Notes: generated from the sequence alone by a model not told the origin. Shown: positions 1 through 8,388, counted from the stretch's first letter. The stretch is 55,873 nucleotides of DNA from Thermoplasmatota archaeon (GCA_023381355.1 JAMCUL010000007.1:1-55873); one strand, 5' to 3'. Made by a program: numbers and translations.

Positions 1-136
1 CTTTCCCCTTTTCTCCAGGGTCCATCCTTCTCTTAAGTTTAGTTATTATTTTTGCTAAATCTTCCTTGTTCCCTAGTAAGTCTTCGGCGTCATTTGCGTA
101 TATTATATCCATTTTTGATATTTTTTCACTACTCAT
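1..136 (-). CDS. Hypothetical protein, 3' end outside window
   Basis: The ATG is at 134-136 and the frame stays open for 45 codons to the window edge. The visible part starts MSSEKISKMDIIYANDAEDL and is charged and probably helical, with a Lys/Arg-rich stretch at the edge. I recognise no family. The start ATG lies inside the last codons of the frame upstream (AATGAGTAG), which suggests translational coupling to the 129-647 region. Function unknown. Confidence 0.5.
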   Translation of the reverse strand, partial: MSSEKISKMDIIYANDAEDLLGNKEDLAKIITKLKRRMDPGEKGK

Positions 137-212
137 TTGAAATCATCTTCTCCAATTCCTCGATCTTTGCTCCAATCTCCTTCACTTTCTCGGTCAGTTC
201 GATCTTGCTCTA

Positions 213-647
213 CTACGGATACTTTGTGCTGTTTTTCTCCTGACTCACCACTTTCAGTTTTTCCAGTTCTCTTAAAATTTCAGTTGATCCTGGGAGTTTA
301 TCATTGATCTCTTTCATATTCATTAGTCTTTTCCTTGACAAATGCAATTTGACTGCACAACCGTCGGTTGCTATGAACTCTTTCCCATTAGAAATTGTTT
401 TTAACAATTGCATTTCATTTAAATTTTTTGGGTTCTCGAGTTGAAGATTTAAAGTTATACCTTTCTCATTATCAATTTCTTTATCAATATCCCTCGACAT
501 TATCTCCGATGAAACCATTGTCGAAATGTAAAAACTATTCACGTAACCTTTAATACAGGTCAAAGTTGACGTGTTACTATATCTTATTTCATTGAAAACT
601 CTTCCAAAGCTGCCATATTGACATGTTTTTGAAAGAGTATCAATCAT
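213..647 (-). CDS. Hypothetical protein ending at tandem TAG codons
   Basis: A 144-residue soluble protein of unknown family. The ATG at 647 lies about 25 nt after a TATA-like stretch (around 672), as expected for a leaderless archaeal mRNA, so the start is plausible. The middle is charged (SRDIDKEIDNEKG) and the C-terminus is a likely amphipathic helix (ILRELEKLKVV). Translation stops at two adjacent TAG codons (210-215). The same frame then stays open for 26 codons with coiled-coil-like composition (ELTEKVKEIGAKIEELEKMI) until a TAG at 129-131 that overlaps the next ATG. Either the gene was once longer and has been cut, or the tail is a separate remnant. No function can be assigned. Confidence 0.5.
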   Translation of the reverse strand: MIDTLSKTCQYGSFGRVFNEIRYSNTSTLTCIKGYVNSFYISTMVSSEIMSRDIDKEIDNEKGITLNLQLENPKNLNEMQLLKTISNGKEFIATDGCAVKLHLSRKRLMNMKEINDKLPGSTEILRELEKLKVVSQEKNSTKYP

Positions 648-860
648 ATGAAAGATAATGTCTATACGTTAATAATATTATTCATTTTAAAGAAGTTACA
701 AGTTATCATTGAAGCAGGCTTTTGATTTACTAATCCTTCAATAAGAAAATACCATAACATGCAATACATAACAGACATAATTTTGTAAAGAATTACAGAG
801 TCAAAAACTATTCAATTGGTTTGTATGTCAAAACTAAAAAATCACTTTATAATTAAGAGG

Positions 861-1649
861 TCACAAACTATCAAAAACAACAGTTGTTAGAGAAGCAGCA
901 TTGAATTCAATTTCATTGGAAAGTATTCTCGAATTGAATTTCTCGCCAACTGCACCCTGGATGAATCTCAATGGAAGATTGTATCCTTCTGGTGATGCGG
1001 CCTTTACAATGTCAGAAGAAGCATTCCAGATTAAATCCCAGTCGCCATTATTGAATGCTGAAATACACAGATCAAGGTATTCCATTGCCTTTGGTTGCGT
1101 TTCTCTACTTCCATGCTGGAACAGGTCCAGCCTGTGGATCAGTGATCCGGTTGAGAGAACGCAAATCCTCTTTTTAATGGAAGATGATCTCATCAGCCTG
1201 CCCAACTGCACATGGGCATCCGGACCAATCTCAGGACATATTGATAGTGGCACTACAGGCACATCAGCATCCCTGAAAACATGAACAAGGGGAGACCATG
1301 CACCATGATCAAGACCCCAGTTCCTGACCGATCCGATTCTTATCCCATTCTCATTTCCAAGATTCATGATCTGCTGCGCAAGTTCCGGATCACCCGGTGC
1401 TTCATATTTAACTTTGTAGAATTCTTGTGGAAAACCATAAAAATCAAAAATCTGCTTCAGCTTTTGATCAGAAACTATCCCGAATGACCCCGATGTCTGG
1501 AAATGCGGAGTCATTATGACAACTGCATCTGTGCTGTCCCTGATCTCTTCACCCAAATGCCTGAGTGCTGATACTGTCTTTTCATGCTTCACACCGATAT
1601 CTCCAATAAGCGTAGGCGTATTGGGCAGAAAGGCAACCGTACTGATCAT
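861..1649 (-). CDS. Class III extradiol dioxygenase, DODA/LigB type
   Basis: A 262-residue protein of the LigB superfamily, closest to the 4,5-DOPA dioxygenase/YgiD-like branch, which cleaves catechol rings with a non-haem Fe(II). Family signatures are clear: MTPHF near residue 46 (metal-ligand His), FYGFP followed by YEAPGDPELAQQI, WGLDHGAWSPL near residue 111, and VPVVPLS. The length fits the family (about 260). The start MISTVAFLPNTPTL matches the usual N-terminus, where the first His ligand of relatives is replaced by the N in PNTPT (many relatives have GSPM or SHGSP here), so activity on a catechol is not certain. The gene stands alone, with about 210 nt of AT-rich sequence on each side. 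The true substrate is unknown. Confidence 0.85.
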   Translation of the reverse strand: MISTVAFLPNTPTLIGDIGVKHEKTVSALRHLGEEIRDSTDAVVIMTPHFQTSGSFGIVSDQKLKQIFDFYGFPQEFYKVKYEAPGDPELAQQIMNLGNENGIRIGSVRNWGLDHGAWSPLVHVFRDADVPVVPLSICPEIGPDAHVQLGRLMRSSSIKKRICVLSTGSLIHRLDLFQHGSRETQPKAMEYLDLCISAFNNGDWDLIWNASSDIVKAASPEGYNLPLRFIQGAVGEKFNSRILSNEIEFNAASLTTVVFDSL

Positions 1650-1843
1650 AGCCTTTCAGGCAAGAAATAGTAATAGATTTTGTTATTTTCATGGATCATG
1701 GATACCTGATTTACTTTACCTTCGATGAATACTGATAAAAGATTGCAAAGGAAATTTTAGTGTAATTTTCTGGAAAAAACTTTGTAAAAAATACTGTCTG
1801 AACCATGTGATTCCAAACATTGAATCATGTAATGGTTTCGTCT

Positions 1844-1887
1844 AAAGAAAGATCATGATGCCGAGTCTAGCAGCATGATCTTTCTTT
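1844..1887 (-). terminator. 14-bp perfect hairpin over the Rdx stop codon
   Basis: AAAGAAAGATCATG (1844-1857) and CATGATCTTTCTTT (1874-1887) are perfect inverted repeats. Three further pairs (TGC 1859-1861 with GCA 1870-1872) extend the stem across one mismatch. The right arm encodes the last residues of the Rdx protein (KERSC) and the loop contains its TAG. It could be a transcript 3'-end or stability hairpin. Archaeal termination usually needs only a T-run, so the role is uncertain. Confidence 0.4.
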
Positions 1888-2139
1888 CCCTGAGTCCAGC
1901 CTGAGTTCCTCTGTCCTCATTTCCTCCAGCCCAAGATCAGAAGTATCCGGCAGTTTTCCTGTGATCTCCTTTGAAAATAGCAGTTCCCCATCCCTGAATA
2001 TCTCAAAGGAACCTGTTTTCCCGGGCTGTATCCTTATGCTCAATTCCTCATTGTGGGAATTTGCTGCAAGCAGTTTTGATGACAGTTCCATGGCAAGTGG
2101 CAGATAACATCCAACGCAGAATTTCATTTCATATTCCAT
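1867..2139 (-). CDS. Rdx-family (selenoprotein W-like) redox protein
   Basis: A 90-residue protein with the thioredoxin-like Rdx fold (SelW/SelT/SelH family). The N-terminus gives MEYEMKFCVGCYLPLA, where CxxC at residues 8-11 is the redox motif after the first beta strand. The next segments (LAMELSSKLLAA, then IRIQPGKTGSFEIFRDGELLFSK) fit the family helix and the G-F-E strand. Both positions are Cys, so no selenocysteine is needed. The C-terminus ends SCC, giving a second possible thiol pair. The start at 2139 is supported by a GGTGA ribosome site 5 nt upstream. It is divergent from the HxlR gene with very little spacer, so the two are probably co-controlled. The role is likely thiol-disulfide exchange with an unknown partner. 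Confidence 0.8.
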   Translation of the reverse strand: MEYEMKFCVGCYLPLAMELSSKLLAANSHNEELSIRIQPGKTGSFEIFRDGELLFSKEITGKLPDTSDLGLEEMRTEELRLDSGKERSCC

Positions 2140-2209
2140 TTTTTCACCTTTATGACTAATCTATTAAATGTATAATAACTATGAAGTTCGAAGTAATGGA
2201 GTTGATACA

Positions 2210-2584
2210 GTGAACGATAGTAATGAAAAATACTGCACATGTTCCCTGAACGGGATCATGGATATACTGGGGAAGAAATGGGTGATATTTGTCCTGAACA
2301 GCATTGGCAATCATGGTACAGCCAGGTTCAACGAGCTGTACAGGGAGATGAAGGGTGTGTCACCATCCACCCTTTCAACAATCCTCAGGGAACTGGCAGA
2401 GAGGAACATAATAGGAAAGAAGATTTTTGCAGAAGTCCCTCCAAGGGTTGAATATTCACTGACAGAAACAGGGGTGGAACTGAGGCAATCGATCATCCCT
2501 CTTCTGAGATGGGCTGCAAAGTATGACACAGAAACGCGTCCAGATGACTGTTGCGATGATAACCAGTACATATCCATAATATAG
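2210..2584 (+). CDS. HxlR-family winged-helix regulator
   Basis: A DNA-binding regulator of the HxlR/DUF24 family. It has CTCSLNGIMDILGKKW (the family's conserved Cys before the first helix), then the helix-turn-helix ARFNELYREMKGVSPSTLSTILREL, the wing VPPRVEYSLTETG, and a terminal dimer helix. I chose GTG 2210 because it leaves the conserved Cys close to the N-terminus as in relatives and has a purine-rich GGAG about 9 nt upstream. The same frame can start at ATG 2168, adding 14 residues. Several HxlR proteins are thiol-redox sensors. The CxC pair and the DDCC tail, together with the divergent Rdx thiol protein, suggest a redox-responsive pair. That role is inference. Confidence 0.88.
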   Translation: MNDSNEKYCTCSLNGIMDILGKKWVIFVLNSIGNHGTARFNELYREMKGVSPSTLSTILRELAERNIIGKKIFAEVPPRVEYSLTETGVELRQSIIPLLRWAAKYDTETRPDDCCDDNQYISII

Positions 2585-2611
2585 GGAACTGTCATTGAAA
2601 GAAGAAATACC

Positions 2612-3250
2612 CTATTTTTTCCTGCTTTTTCTTAGTGACTTGAGGAGATATGCCGGAATGGCCATCACAAGAACCATGTTCGTGTCATCCTCGTGTTTTT
2701 CCTTAGAATCTTCCTTCTTGAAGTTCTCAGGGTTATCAATGTAATTCATGAACGGTTTGAGCTGCTCCACAACCCTTGAATAGGAGTCATCAGAAAGAGA
2801 GCTGAATGAAAGACTCAACTGGCTGTGTGTACCATCTTCAACGGCCTTCATCATGTCCTCGTCAGGGACATTCATTATTTCCTGTGCTATGACCTTGAGG
2901 TTGAGGGACTGGGACAGGAGGAATGTAGCCATCAGTCTCCTCAATCTATCAGGGGACATCTTCTTGAACTCCTCATTCAACTCACCTGCCTTTTTCTCAT
3001 TGAATGCCTCATTATTGAGGGAGTAATACTTCTCCACATAGTTCTTGCGGACAACGATCTCAGGAGGATTCACGAATCCCTGTTCCTGGAGGTCTGAGAT
3101 CGCCTGGTAGAGATTTGACCTGCTTGTCTTTATATGCTCTGAAATCTGCGTAACCGTCATTTTCCCTCCTATGGCCAGAAGTGCTATGATATGGCTCTTT
3201 GTCTGGCTTGACATGACGTCAAAGAGTTTTTCCAGTCTGTCCTGGGGCAT
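2612..3250 (-). CDS. Winged-helix transcriptional regulator (ArsR/TrmB-like)
   Basis: A 212-residue protein. Residues 1-80 form a winged helix: FDVMSSQTKSHIIALLAIGG, then MTVTQISEHIKTSRSNLYQAISDLQEQG (recognition helix SRSNLYQAI), then a wing with VVRKNYVEKYYSLN. The C-terminal half is helical with many Leu, Ser and charged residues and no recognised ligand domain. It ends in a short hydrophobic stretch with a basic tail (VLVMAIPAYLLKSLRKSRKK), which might be a weak membrane anchor. It is divergent from the MFS gene at 3301, and the 50-nt gap carries a perfect 10-bp palindrome over both TATA boxes. This is the expected layout of a self-regulating local repressor. The signal is unknown. Confidence 0.8.
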   Translation of the reverse strand: MPQDRLEKLFDVMSSQTKSHIIALLAIGGKMTVTQISEHIKTSRSNLYQAISDLQEQGFVNPPEIVVRKNYVEKYYSLNNEAFNEKKAGELNEEFKKMSPDRLRRLMATFLLSQSLNLKVIAQEIMNVPDEDMMKAVEDGTHSQLSLSFSSLSDDSYSRVVEQLKPFMNYIDNPENFKKEDSKEKHEDDTNMVLVMAIPAYLLKSLRKSRKK

Positions 3251-3256
3251 GTCCTA

Positions 3257-3281
3257 AGATTTATATATAAGATATAAATCT
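3257..3281. promoter_or_regulatory. Perfect 10-bp palindrome over two divergent TATA boxes
   Basis: AGATTTATAT (3257-3266) and ATATAAATCT (3272-3281) are exact inverted repeats with a 5-nt spacer. The right arm puts a TATA box about 25 nt before the MFS ATG at 3301. Read on the minus strand, the same arm lies about 27 nt before the regulator start at 3250. A dimer bound here would block both promoters. The winged-helix protein next door is the obvious candidate, by inference. Confidence 0.6.
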
Positions 3282-3300
3282 ACGTATAAGGTAAGCTTAT

Positions 3301-4536
3301 ATGAATAACCAAAGTATACACGAATCAAACCAGTGGAATAAATTCCTGCTGTATCTCATGGGGAGGAATATCATCAGGGTTGCATATTTCATATTCAACA
3401 TATTCTTCGTGTGGAGGACAATAGTTGCATACAATTCCGTCTTTCTCGCGGGACTGATTCCGGCTTTCTCACTGCTGGGCTACCTGATCATTGTCATACC
3501 GGAAGGCCACATCCTGGACAGGCACAACAGGGGAACAGTATTCAGGATCACATCATTCCTTCTGGCATTCACATACCTGATCCTTGTTTACAGCGATTCC
3601 CTTGCAATTGTGTATGCTGTAGCACTTGTATCCTCCATACTCTCATCAGTAAATTCAGATGCATTCAACACAATACTCAAGGAGACCGTGAAGGAGGAAA
3701 AGATCCAGCATGCAGTATCACTAAGCCAGGGAACAAACGCAATCTCGGAGCTGACAGGCATCATTGCAGGCGGAATACTCCTGTACCTTCCCTTCGAGTT
3801 CCTTGCCATAACACTCTTTTCACTCCCTGTCATATCAATCATCTTCGGCCTCAGCAGGACGCTGAACAGGTCAGGCATGGTGGATAAATATGGCTTCCGT
3901 GGTGCATACCGCATCATTCTTGTTCTTGTTCCATTCCTCATGCTGTCACTTCTCCTCAATGGCCTGTTCATATCCCTGGATGTCTTCGGTTCCGGCCTGA
4001 TACACATAATACTTCACGATTCACCCTTCGACTACTCACTTTTTGTTGCATCATTCCCTGTCGGTCTTATCATTGGATCTCTTTTCACGGGGAAGCTTTC
4101 CTCAGTGATATCAAGAACAGGCACAATATCCATCCTCCTTGTTCCGCTGGGAATGGTGATCCTCCTCATTGCAATTTCAAGGATCATCTATGTGGACATA
4201 GCCCTGGGAATAGTTCTTGGAATGATTGTGATCCTTGTAAACATAGGCCTGCAGACCATATTCATGAAGGCAATCCCTGATGGTGTCATGGGAAGGGTCA
4301 ATTCATTGGTTACCATCTTTTCCATAGGTGGATCGCCACTCATGGCTGCAGCCTTCAGCATACTATCAAATTACTTCTACTTCCCATACATCATGGCTGC
4401 TGCTGGCATATGCGCAGTTGCAGTTTCACTTCCAGCTTTCAGCATACTGAAAAACCTGCCTGAGAAGGTAGCAGGCATTTCAAGAATAATAGAAAAGGAA
4501 GGTGAGGCCAGGATAAATGAGCAGGCCTCAGGATAA
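3301..4536 (+). CDS. MFS transporter
   Basis: A 411-residue integral membrane protein of the major facilitator superfamily with about 12 hydrophobic segments. The loop after the second segment carries IPEGHILDRHNRGTVFRI, a variant of the MFS G-x-x-x-D-R motif, and an equivalent loop follows TM8 (FTGKLSSVISRTG). Length and topology match MFS exporters of the drug or enterobactin-exporter-like groups, but substrate cannot be read from sequence. The ATG at 3301 is 25 nt after a TATA box, so the mRNA is probably leaderless. Control by the divergent winged-helix gene is likely from the shared palindrome. Confidence 0.85.
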   Translation: MNNQSIHESNQWNKFLLYLMGRNIIRVAYFIFNIFFVWRTIVAYNSVFLAGLIPAFSLLGYLIIVIPEGHILDRHNRGTVFRITSFLLAFTYLILVYSDSLAIVYAVALVSSILSSVNSDAFNTILKETVKEEKIQHAVSLSQGTNAISELTGIIAGGILLYLPFEFLAITLFSLPVISIIFGLSRTLNRSGMVDKYGFRGAYRIILVLVPFLMLSLLLNGLFISLDVFGSGLIHIILHDSPFDYSLFVASFPVGLIIGSLFTGKLSSVISRTGTISILLVPLGMVILLIAISRIIYVDIALGIVLGMIVILVNIGLQTIFMKAIPDGVMGRVNSLVTIFSIGGSPLMAAAFSILSNYFYFPYIMAAAGICAVAVSLPAFSILKNLPEKVAGISRIIEKEGEARINEQASG

Positions 4537-4676
4537 AATTACAATTTTCTGTACATCCGGTCATTGCTGATTCGTTTAACTCCGGGACAATATATACATT
4601 CCTTCCTAGATCAGTGGCTGCATCTTTCATAATTAGATACTGGAACATGGTTGTTTCCTGTTAATGAGACTAAACA

Positions 4677-5876
4677 TCAGAATGAAGTCTTAGTCATTGA
4701 CCTACCGGAGACAATGATGACAATCGAAACCGGAACTACAAGCAATATGGAAATAAGTGCGGTAAACCCCAATCCATAATGAATGATAAGAAAAGGAATG
4801 ACCAGGACACCAGCAGCTGCAGACACTCCCCTGAACGTGTAGAGTGAAGATGCAGTTCTTCCAAGAAGGTCCTTCCGGACAGAACCCTGAAGATATACAT
4901 TGAAGAGCATGATGCAAAAATCAAGGAATATACCAGAGGCAACCCAGATAGGTATTTCCGCAACTGGATCAACAAACAGGTATGCAGAAGCCATCAACAA
5001 AATTGTATATGCCATTGCTGAAAAAACAATGCCATACCCGATCCTTTTCCTCATATTAAGCAGTCCAGAAAACGGTCCGGCAACACTGCCACCCACCATG
5101 AAAGATGCATAAAGGATTATGTACCATGAAGAGCCTGATGTGCCCTGCAGTATAAAGACGGCTGGAGCAAGCCCGAAAAAAGATATCATTGAGAGGTAGA
5201 TGGCGGTCATAATCAGTGGTTTATGATTAGAAGCAAGGTATTTCCAGCTTGCGAGAAACCCCTTGCTCTCTGTCTTTACAGAATCAACCATGACAAGTGG
5301 AATGAATATGCTTACCATGGATGCTGCTGTCATTGCAGCAGAATACAGGACTATTGAATCAAAATCTCCAAGAAATATTATGATAACACCTGCCAGAGCA
5401 AAGCCCCCAACGGCGTGCGCCCCTGAGATCAGATGGGCATAACCATTCGCCTTGAAAAATTCTGACTTGCTGACCAGGAAAGGAAGTACCGTATGCCCTG
5501 CTGTCCACGCAAAGTTGTCGGATATGGCTATGGCGACTATCACTCCTATAAGAATTTCAGGAGTAAGGGATTTCATATACACCATAATCGCCAGAAACAT
5601 TGAGAATGCTGCGATTGACAAATAGGAAAGTACAAAAATAGTTCTCTTGTTCCGTACCCTGTCCACAACAGGACCTGTCATGAAAACGAGTGAATATATT
5701 CCATACTGGGCAAAAAGGGCTATCCCCACAAAAACAAGGCTTCCGGAATAGATATACGAAAATACCGGTATGAAAATGGAATAAATGCTGAAGGCAAGGC
5801 TTGTCAATGCAACCCTCAAAAGATAGAGATGAAATCTCCTATTCTTTCTCAGTGTTGATTTCGCATCATCTTCCAT
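4677..5876 (-). CDS. MFS transporter
   Basis: A 399-residue MFS protein with about 12 transmembrane segments. The loop after TM2 reads MTGPVVDRVRNKRTIFVL, the family's GxxxDRxxRR-type motif. A mid-protein cytoplasmic loop (DSVKTESKGFLASWKYL) separates the two six-helix halves, and SGLLNMRKRIG is the matching loop of the second half. The N-terminus before TM1 is basic (STLRKNRRFHLYLLR), which places it in the cytoplasm. I use ATG 5876; a GTG three codons earlier (5885) is also in frame. It faces the 3301 MFS gene tail to tail and has no operon partners. Substrate unknown. Confidence 0.83.
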   Translation of the reverse strand: MEDDAKSTLRKNRRFHLYLLRVALTSLAFSIYSIFIPVFSYIYSGSLVFVGIALFAQYGIYSLVFMTGPVVDRVRNKRTIFVLSYLSIAAFSMFLAIMVYMKSLTPEILIGVIVAIAISDNFAWTAGHTVLPFLVSKSEFFKANGYAHLISGAHAVGGFALAGVIIIFLGDFDSIVLYSAAMTAASMVSIFIPLVMVDSVKTESKGFLASWKYLASNHKPLIMTAIYLSMISFFGLAPAVFILQGTSGSSWYIILYASFMVGGSVAGPFSGLLNMRKRIGYGIVFSAMAYTILLMASAYLFVDPVAEIPIWVASGIFLDFCIMLFNVYLQGSVRKDLLGRTASSLYTFRGVSAAAGVLVIPFLIIHYGLGFTALISILLVVPVSIVIIVSGRSMTKTSF

Positions 5877-6130
5877 GTAATCCACATTAATCCATTCCCG
5901 TAACTGTAATCACTGGAATAACTGAATCCCTTATAAGTTTACAAGGTCACTTTCCAGCCCGTTCAGTGTAAACGAATCTCACACTTCAAGCTGTCCAGGC
6001 ATCCCGGAATCATTATTATAAAGACAACCTGAAACTTTCAGGATAGGGACTCATCTTCCACGATATCTCAATTCGACCATATCCAAACTATGAGGCCACC
6101 TTCTTAATTACCATGATACAATATTAACTC

Positions 6131-7498
6131 ATGAAGGTAGATGTACTCATCATAGGGGCCGGAGGAGGTGCATACCCGGCAGCATTCAGGCTTGCGGATT
6201 CAGGAAAGATTGTTTTAATGGCCGATCCAAAGGGAGTCCTTGGAGGTAACTGCCTGTATCTTGGCTGCATCCCATCAAAGACCGTCAGGGAACTGATCGA
6301 GATAAACGACAGGTCAGGAAGGCTGCTTGGCTCAAAGAATCATGCAGATTTCAGGTCGATCCAGAAGCACAAGGATGACGTCCAGCAGCTGCGTTTTGAT
6401 CAGCATGAACAGGAAAGGTCCGTTTTCAAGAATCTTAAATTTTTAAAGGGAAATGTCACTTTCACAGGGAGCAACAGTGCAGATGTATCCACAGAGGACG
6501 GGACGGTTCCAGTGGAATTTGATCATGCGATCATAGCAACCGGGACCGTGGTATCAAGGATATCATTCCCCGGTTCTGATCTGTGCATCACGAGCGATGA
6601 CATATTCTCATTCGGTACAGTATTCAGGGAAATTCCCGATAAGATGGTTATTGTGGGCGGAGGATATATAGCGCTTGAAGTTGCAGGCATGTTCCACAAG
6701 CTTGGTACAGAAGTCCACCTGTTCGTGAGGACTGAAACTGTCCTGAGGAATGTTGACCGTGACCTGGTGAAGATTGCGTATCCGCTCATAACCCCCTTCC
6801 GCGTACACCTGAACACAACCATAAGAAATGTTGCGGGAAAGAGGGGAAAATTGACAGTGAATTATACGGAAAATGGCGAGGATTTGAGCATGCAAGCCGG
6901 TGAGGTGCTTCTTGCAGTTGGGAGGAAAGGCGTGGTTCCGGAAGGAATCGATCTCACAGGCGTCAAATATAGCAGCAAGGGGATAATAGAGGTTAGTGAC
7001 ACAATGCAGACAAGTGTTCCGCATATCTTTGCGACAGGAGACATAACAGGCAGGACGCCATATTTTCATGCTGCGGTCAGGGAATCGCTTGTGGCGGCAA
7101 ACAATATCATTGGCGGAACCGTGGACAGAATGGATTTCATTAACGTGCCCGTTTCAATTTTCACGTACCCTCCAGTTTCATACATTGGTATACTGAGGAA
7201 TGAGGCAAAGGAAAAAGGGATGGATATTGTGGAAACATCCTATGCAATGTCAGGAGATGCAAGGGCACAGATGTACGAGGAACAGGATGGCGAGATAAGG
7301 CTGTTCTTCCAAAGAAAGACCGGGAGGATAGTCGGGGGATGGGTCGTTGGACTGGATGCACCCGAGCTGATAAACGAGATAGGGACTGCTGTATTCAACT
7401 CACTCACAGCCAAGGATATTGCAAGATTCCCTGATCAGCATCCAACAACAAATGAGGGTGTTTCAAAGGCAGCAAGGGCCTGGAAGGAATCGAGATAA
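6131..7498 (+). CDS. Class I pyridine nucleotide-disulfide oxidoreductase (Lpd-like)
   Basis: A 455-residue flavoprotein. Residues 1-30 form the FAD-binding Rossmann motif (VLIIGAGGGAYPAA). The redox disulfide is in GGNCLYLGCIPSK near residues 38-50. A second GxGxxA motif (VIVGGGYIALEVAG, near 175) binds NAD(P)H, ATGDITG near 305 contacts FAD, and HPTTNE near 437 holds the catalytic His-Glu pair donated across the dimer. This matches dihydrolipoamide dehydrogenase, mercuric reductase and related enzymes. There is no second N-terminal Cys pair as in MerA, and no 2-oxoacid dehydrogenase genes lie nearby, so the partner (lipoyl protein, coenzyme A or another disulfide) is open. A TATA-like TTCTTAATTA lies about 25 nt upstream of the ATG. 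Confidence 0.88.
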   Translation: MKVDVLIIGAGGGAYPAAFRLADSGKIVLMADPKGVLGGNCLYLGCIPSKTVRELIEINDRSGRLLGSKNHADFRSIQKHKDDVQQLRFDQHEQERSVFKNLKFLKGNVTFTGSNSADVSTEDGTVPVEFDHAIIATGTVVSRISFPGSDLCITSDDIFSFGTVFREIPDKMVIVGGGYIALEVAGMFHKLGTEVHLFVRTETVLRNVDRDLVKIAYPLITPFRVHLNTTIRNVAGKRGKLTVNYTENGEDLSMQAGEVLLAVGRKGVVPEGIDLTGVKYSSKGIIEVSDTMQTSVPHIFATGDITGRTPYFHAAVRESLVAANNIIGGTVDRMDFINVPVSIFTYPPVSYIGILRNEAKEKGMDIVETSYAMSGDARAQMYEEQDGEIRLFFQRKTGRIVGGWVVGLDAPELINEIGTAVFNSLTAKDIARFPDQHPTTNEGVSKAARAWKESR

Positions 7499-7577
7499 TC
7501 CGGTAAGCAGTCCATTACTCCATGCCCTTTCCCAAATCAGGAGATTCTATTCACATAGTTGATGCAGTCAATTCCAC

Positions 7578-7600
7578 AAAGATTATTTACCGTAATCTTT
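7578..7600. promoter_or_regulatory. 8-bp inverted repeat before Lrp-like gene
   Basis: AAAGATTA (7578-7585) and TAATCTTT (7593-7600) are perfect inverted repeats with a 7-nt spacer that includes the TATA-like GATTATTTACC. The repeat ends 11 nt before the ATG of the Lrp-like regulator. Lrp/AsnC proteins commonly repress their own promoter from such sites, so this is a candidate autoregulatory operator. Confidence 0.5.
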
Positions 7601-7611
7601 CTCTGTAAGGC

Positions 7612-8388
7612 ATGGATGCAGTTGACAAGAATATCTTATTTTATCTCCTGAAGGATGGCCGTATGCCACAGAGGCAGATAGCAAAGTCTCTGGGAATTTC
7701 CGCTCAAACATTGAATTACAGGATGTCAAAAATGATAGATGAGAAGATCATCGAGGGCTTCGTGGTTCGTGTGAGCCCTGCAATTTATGGACTGGTTGAT
7801 GGGTATGCAGCATTTGTTACCGATCAGGTGATGGATGCGGATTATGTCACGAGGCTGAAATGCCTTGAAAAAATAACACTGTATGGGGTGGAAGGAAGCA
7901 GTGAGGAGGAGGTCAACAGGAAGATTGAGAGTTTTGCAGGGAAACTGGGCCAGCCTGTGATGAAGTACATACCTCCACCCGGCAATTATTCTGGAAACTC
8001 AAGGGATATTGACAGGAAGATCATAGATCAGCTGAGGAAGATGCCCCGTGCAAAAATTTCCGAGGTTGCAAGGGCAATTGATCTCCCGGTGATCAGGGTG
8101 AAGAGGAGGTACAACTACCTGACAAAAAATCACCTTCTTTCTGTTATTGCGAAGGTGGATCTTTCAAAGACAGACATAGTTCTATTCAGTATTTTCTCGG
8201 AGAACCAGGAGATTCTCCAGCCGGTCCTCTCGGAGGTATCCATATTCCAGATAAGGGATGAGCAATCGGGAGTCTTTGTCTGTTTTGCTGATAACATGGT
8301 GAATGCCAGGAGCGTCATAAACACGGTGAGAGAAAAAGAGAAGAATTCCGATGTGATGGTTGTTTACGATTATGAATTTGCATCATAA
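7612..8388 (+). CDS. Lrp/AsnC-like regulator with two HTH domains
   Basis: A 258-residue protein. Residues 1-60 are an AsnC-type helix-turn-helix (VDKNILFYLLKDGRMPQRQIAKSLG, then SAQTLNYRMSKMIDEKIIEGF). A second winged helix starts near residue 135 (IDRKIIDQLRKMPRAKISEVARAI). Each is followed by a short alpha/beta segment that may correspond to a reduced RAM-like ligand domain. Such tandem arrangements occur in archaeal Lrp relatives. It stands alone between the Lpd-like gene and the aminotransferase, all on the same strand but with separate TATA-like sites. The inverted repeat just upstream suggests self-repression. The effector is unknown; an amino acid is the family norm. Confidence 0.82.
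   Translation: MDAVDKNILFYLLKDGRMPQRQIAKSLGISAQTLNYRMSKMIDEKIIEGFVVRVSPAIYGLVDGYAAFVTDQVMDADYVTRLKCLEKITLYGVEGSSEEEVNRKIESFAGKLGQPVMKYIPPPGNYSGNSRDIDRKIIDQLRKMPRAKISEVARAIDLPVIRVKRRYNYLTKNHLLSVIAKVDLSKTDIVLFSIFSENQEILQPVLSEVSIFQIRDEQSGVFVCFADNMVNARSVINTVREKEKNSDVMVVYDYEFAS

Noticed and set aside
1844-1887. SECIS element for a selenoprotein
   Set aside because: The Rdx protein has Cys at the redox site and a TAG, not TGA, in the loop, so no selenocysteine is indicated.
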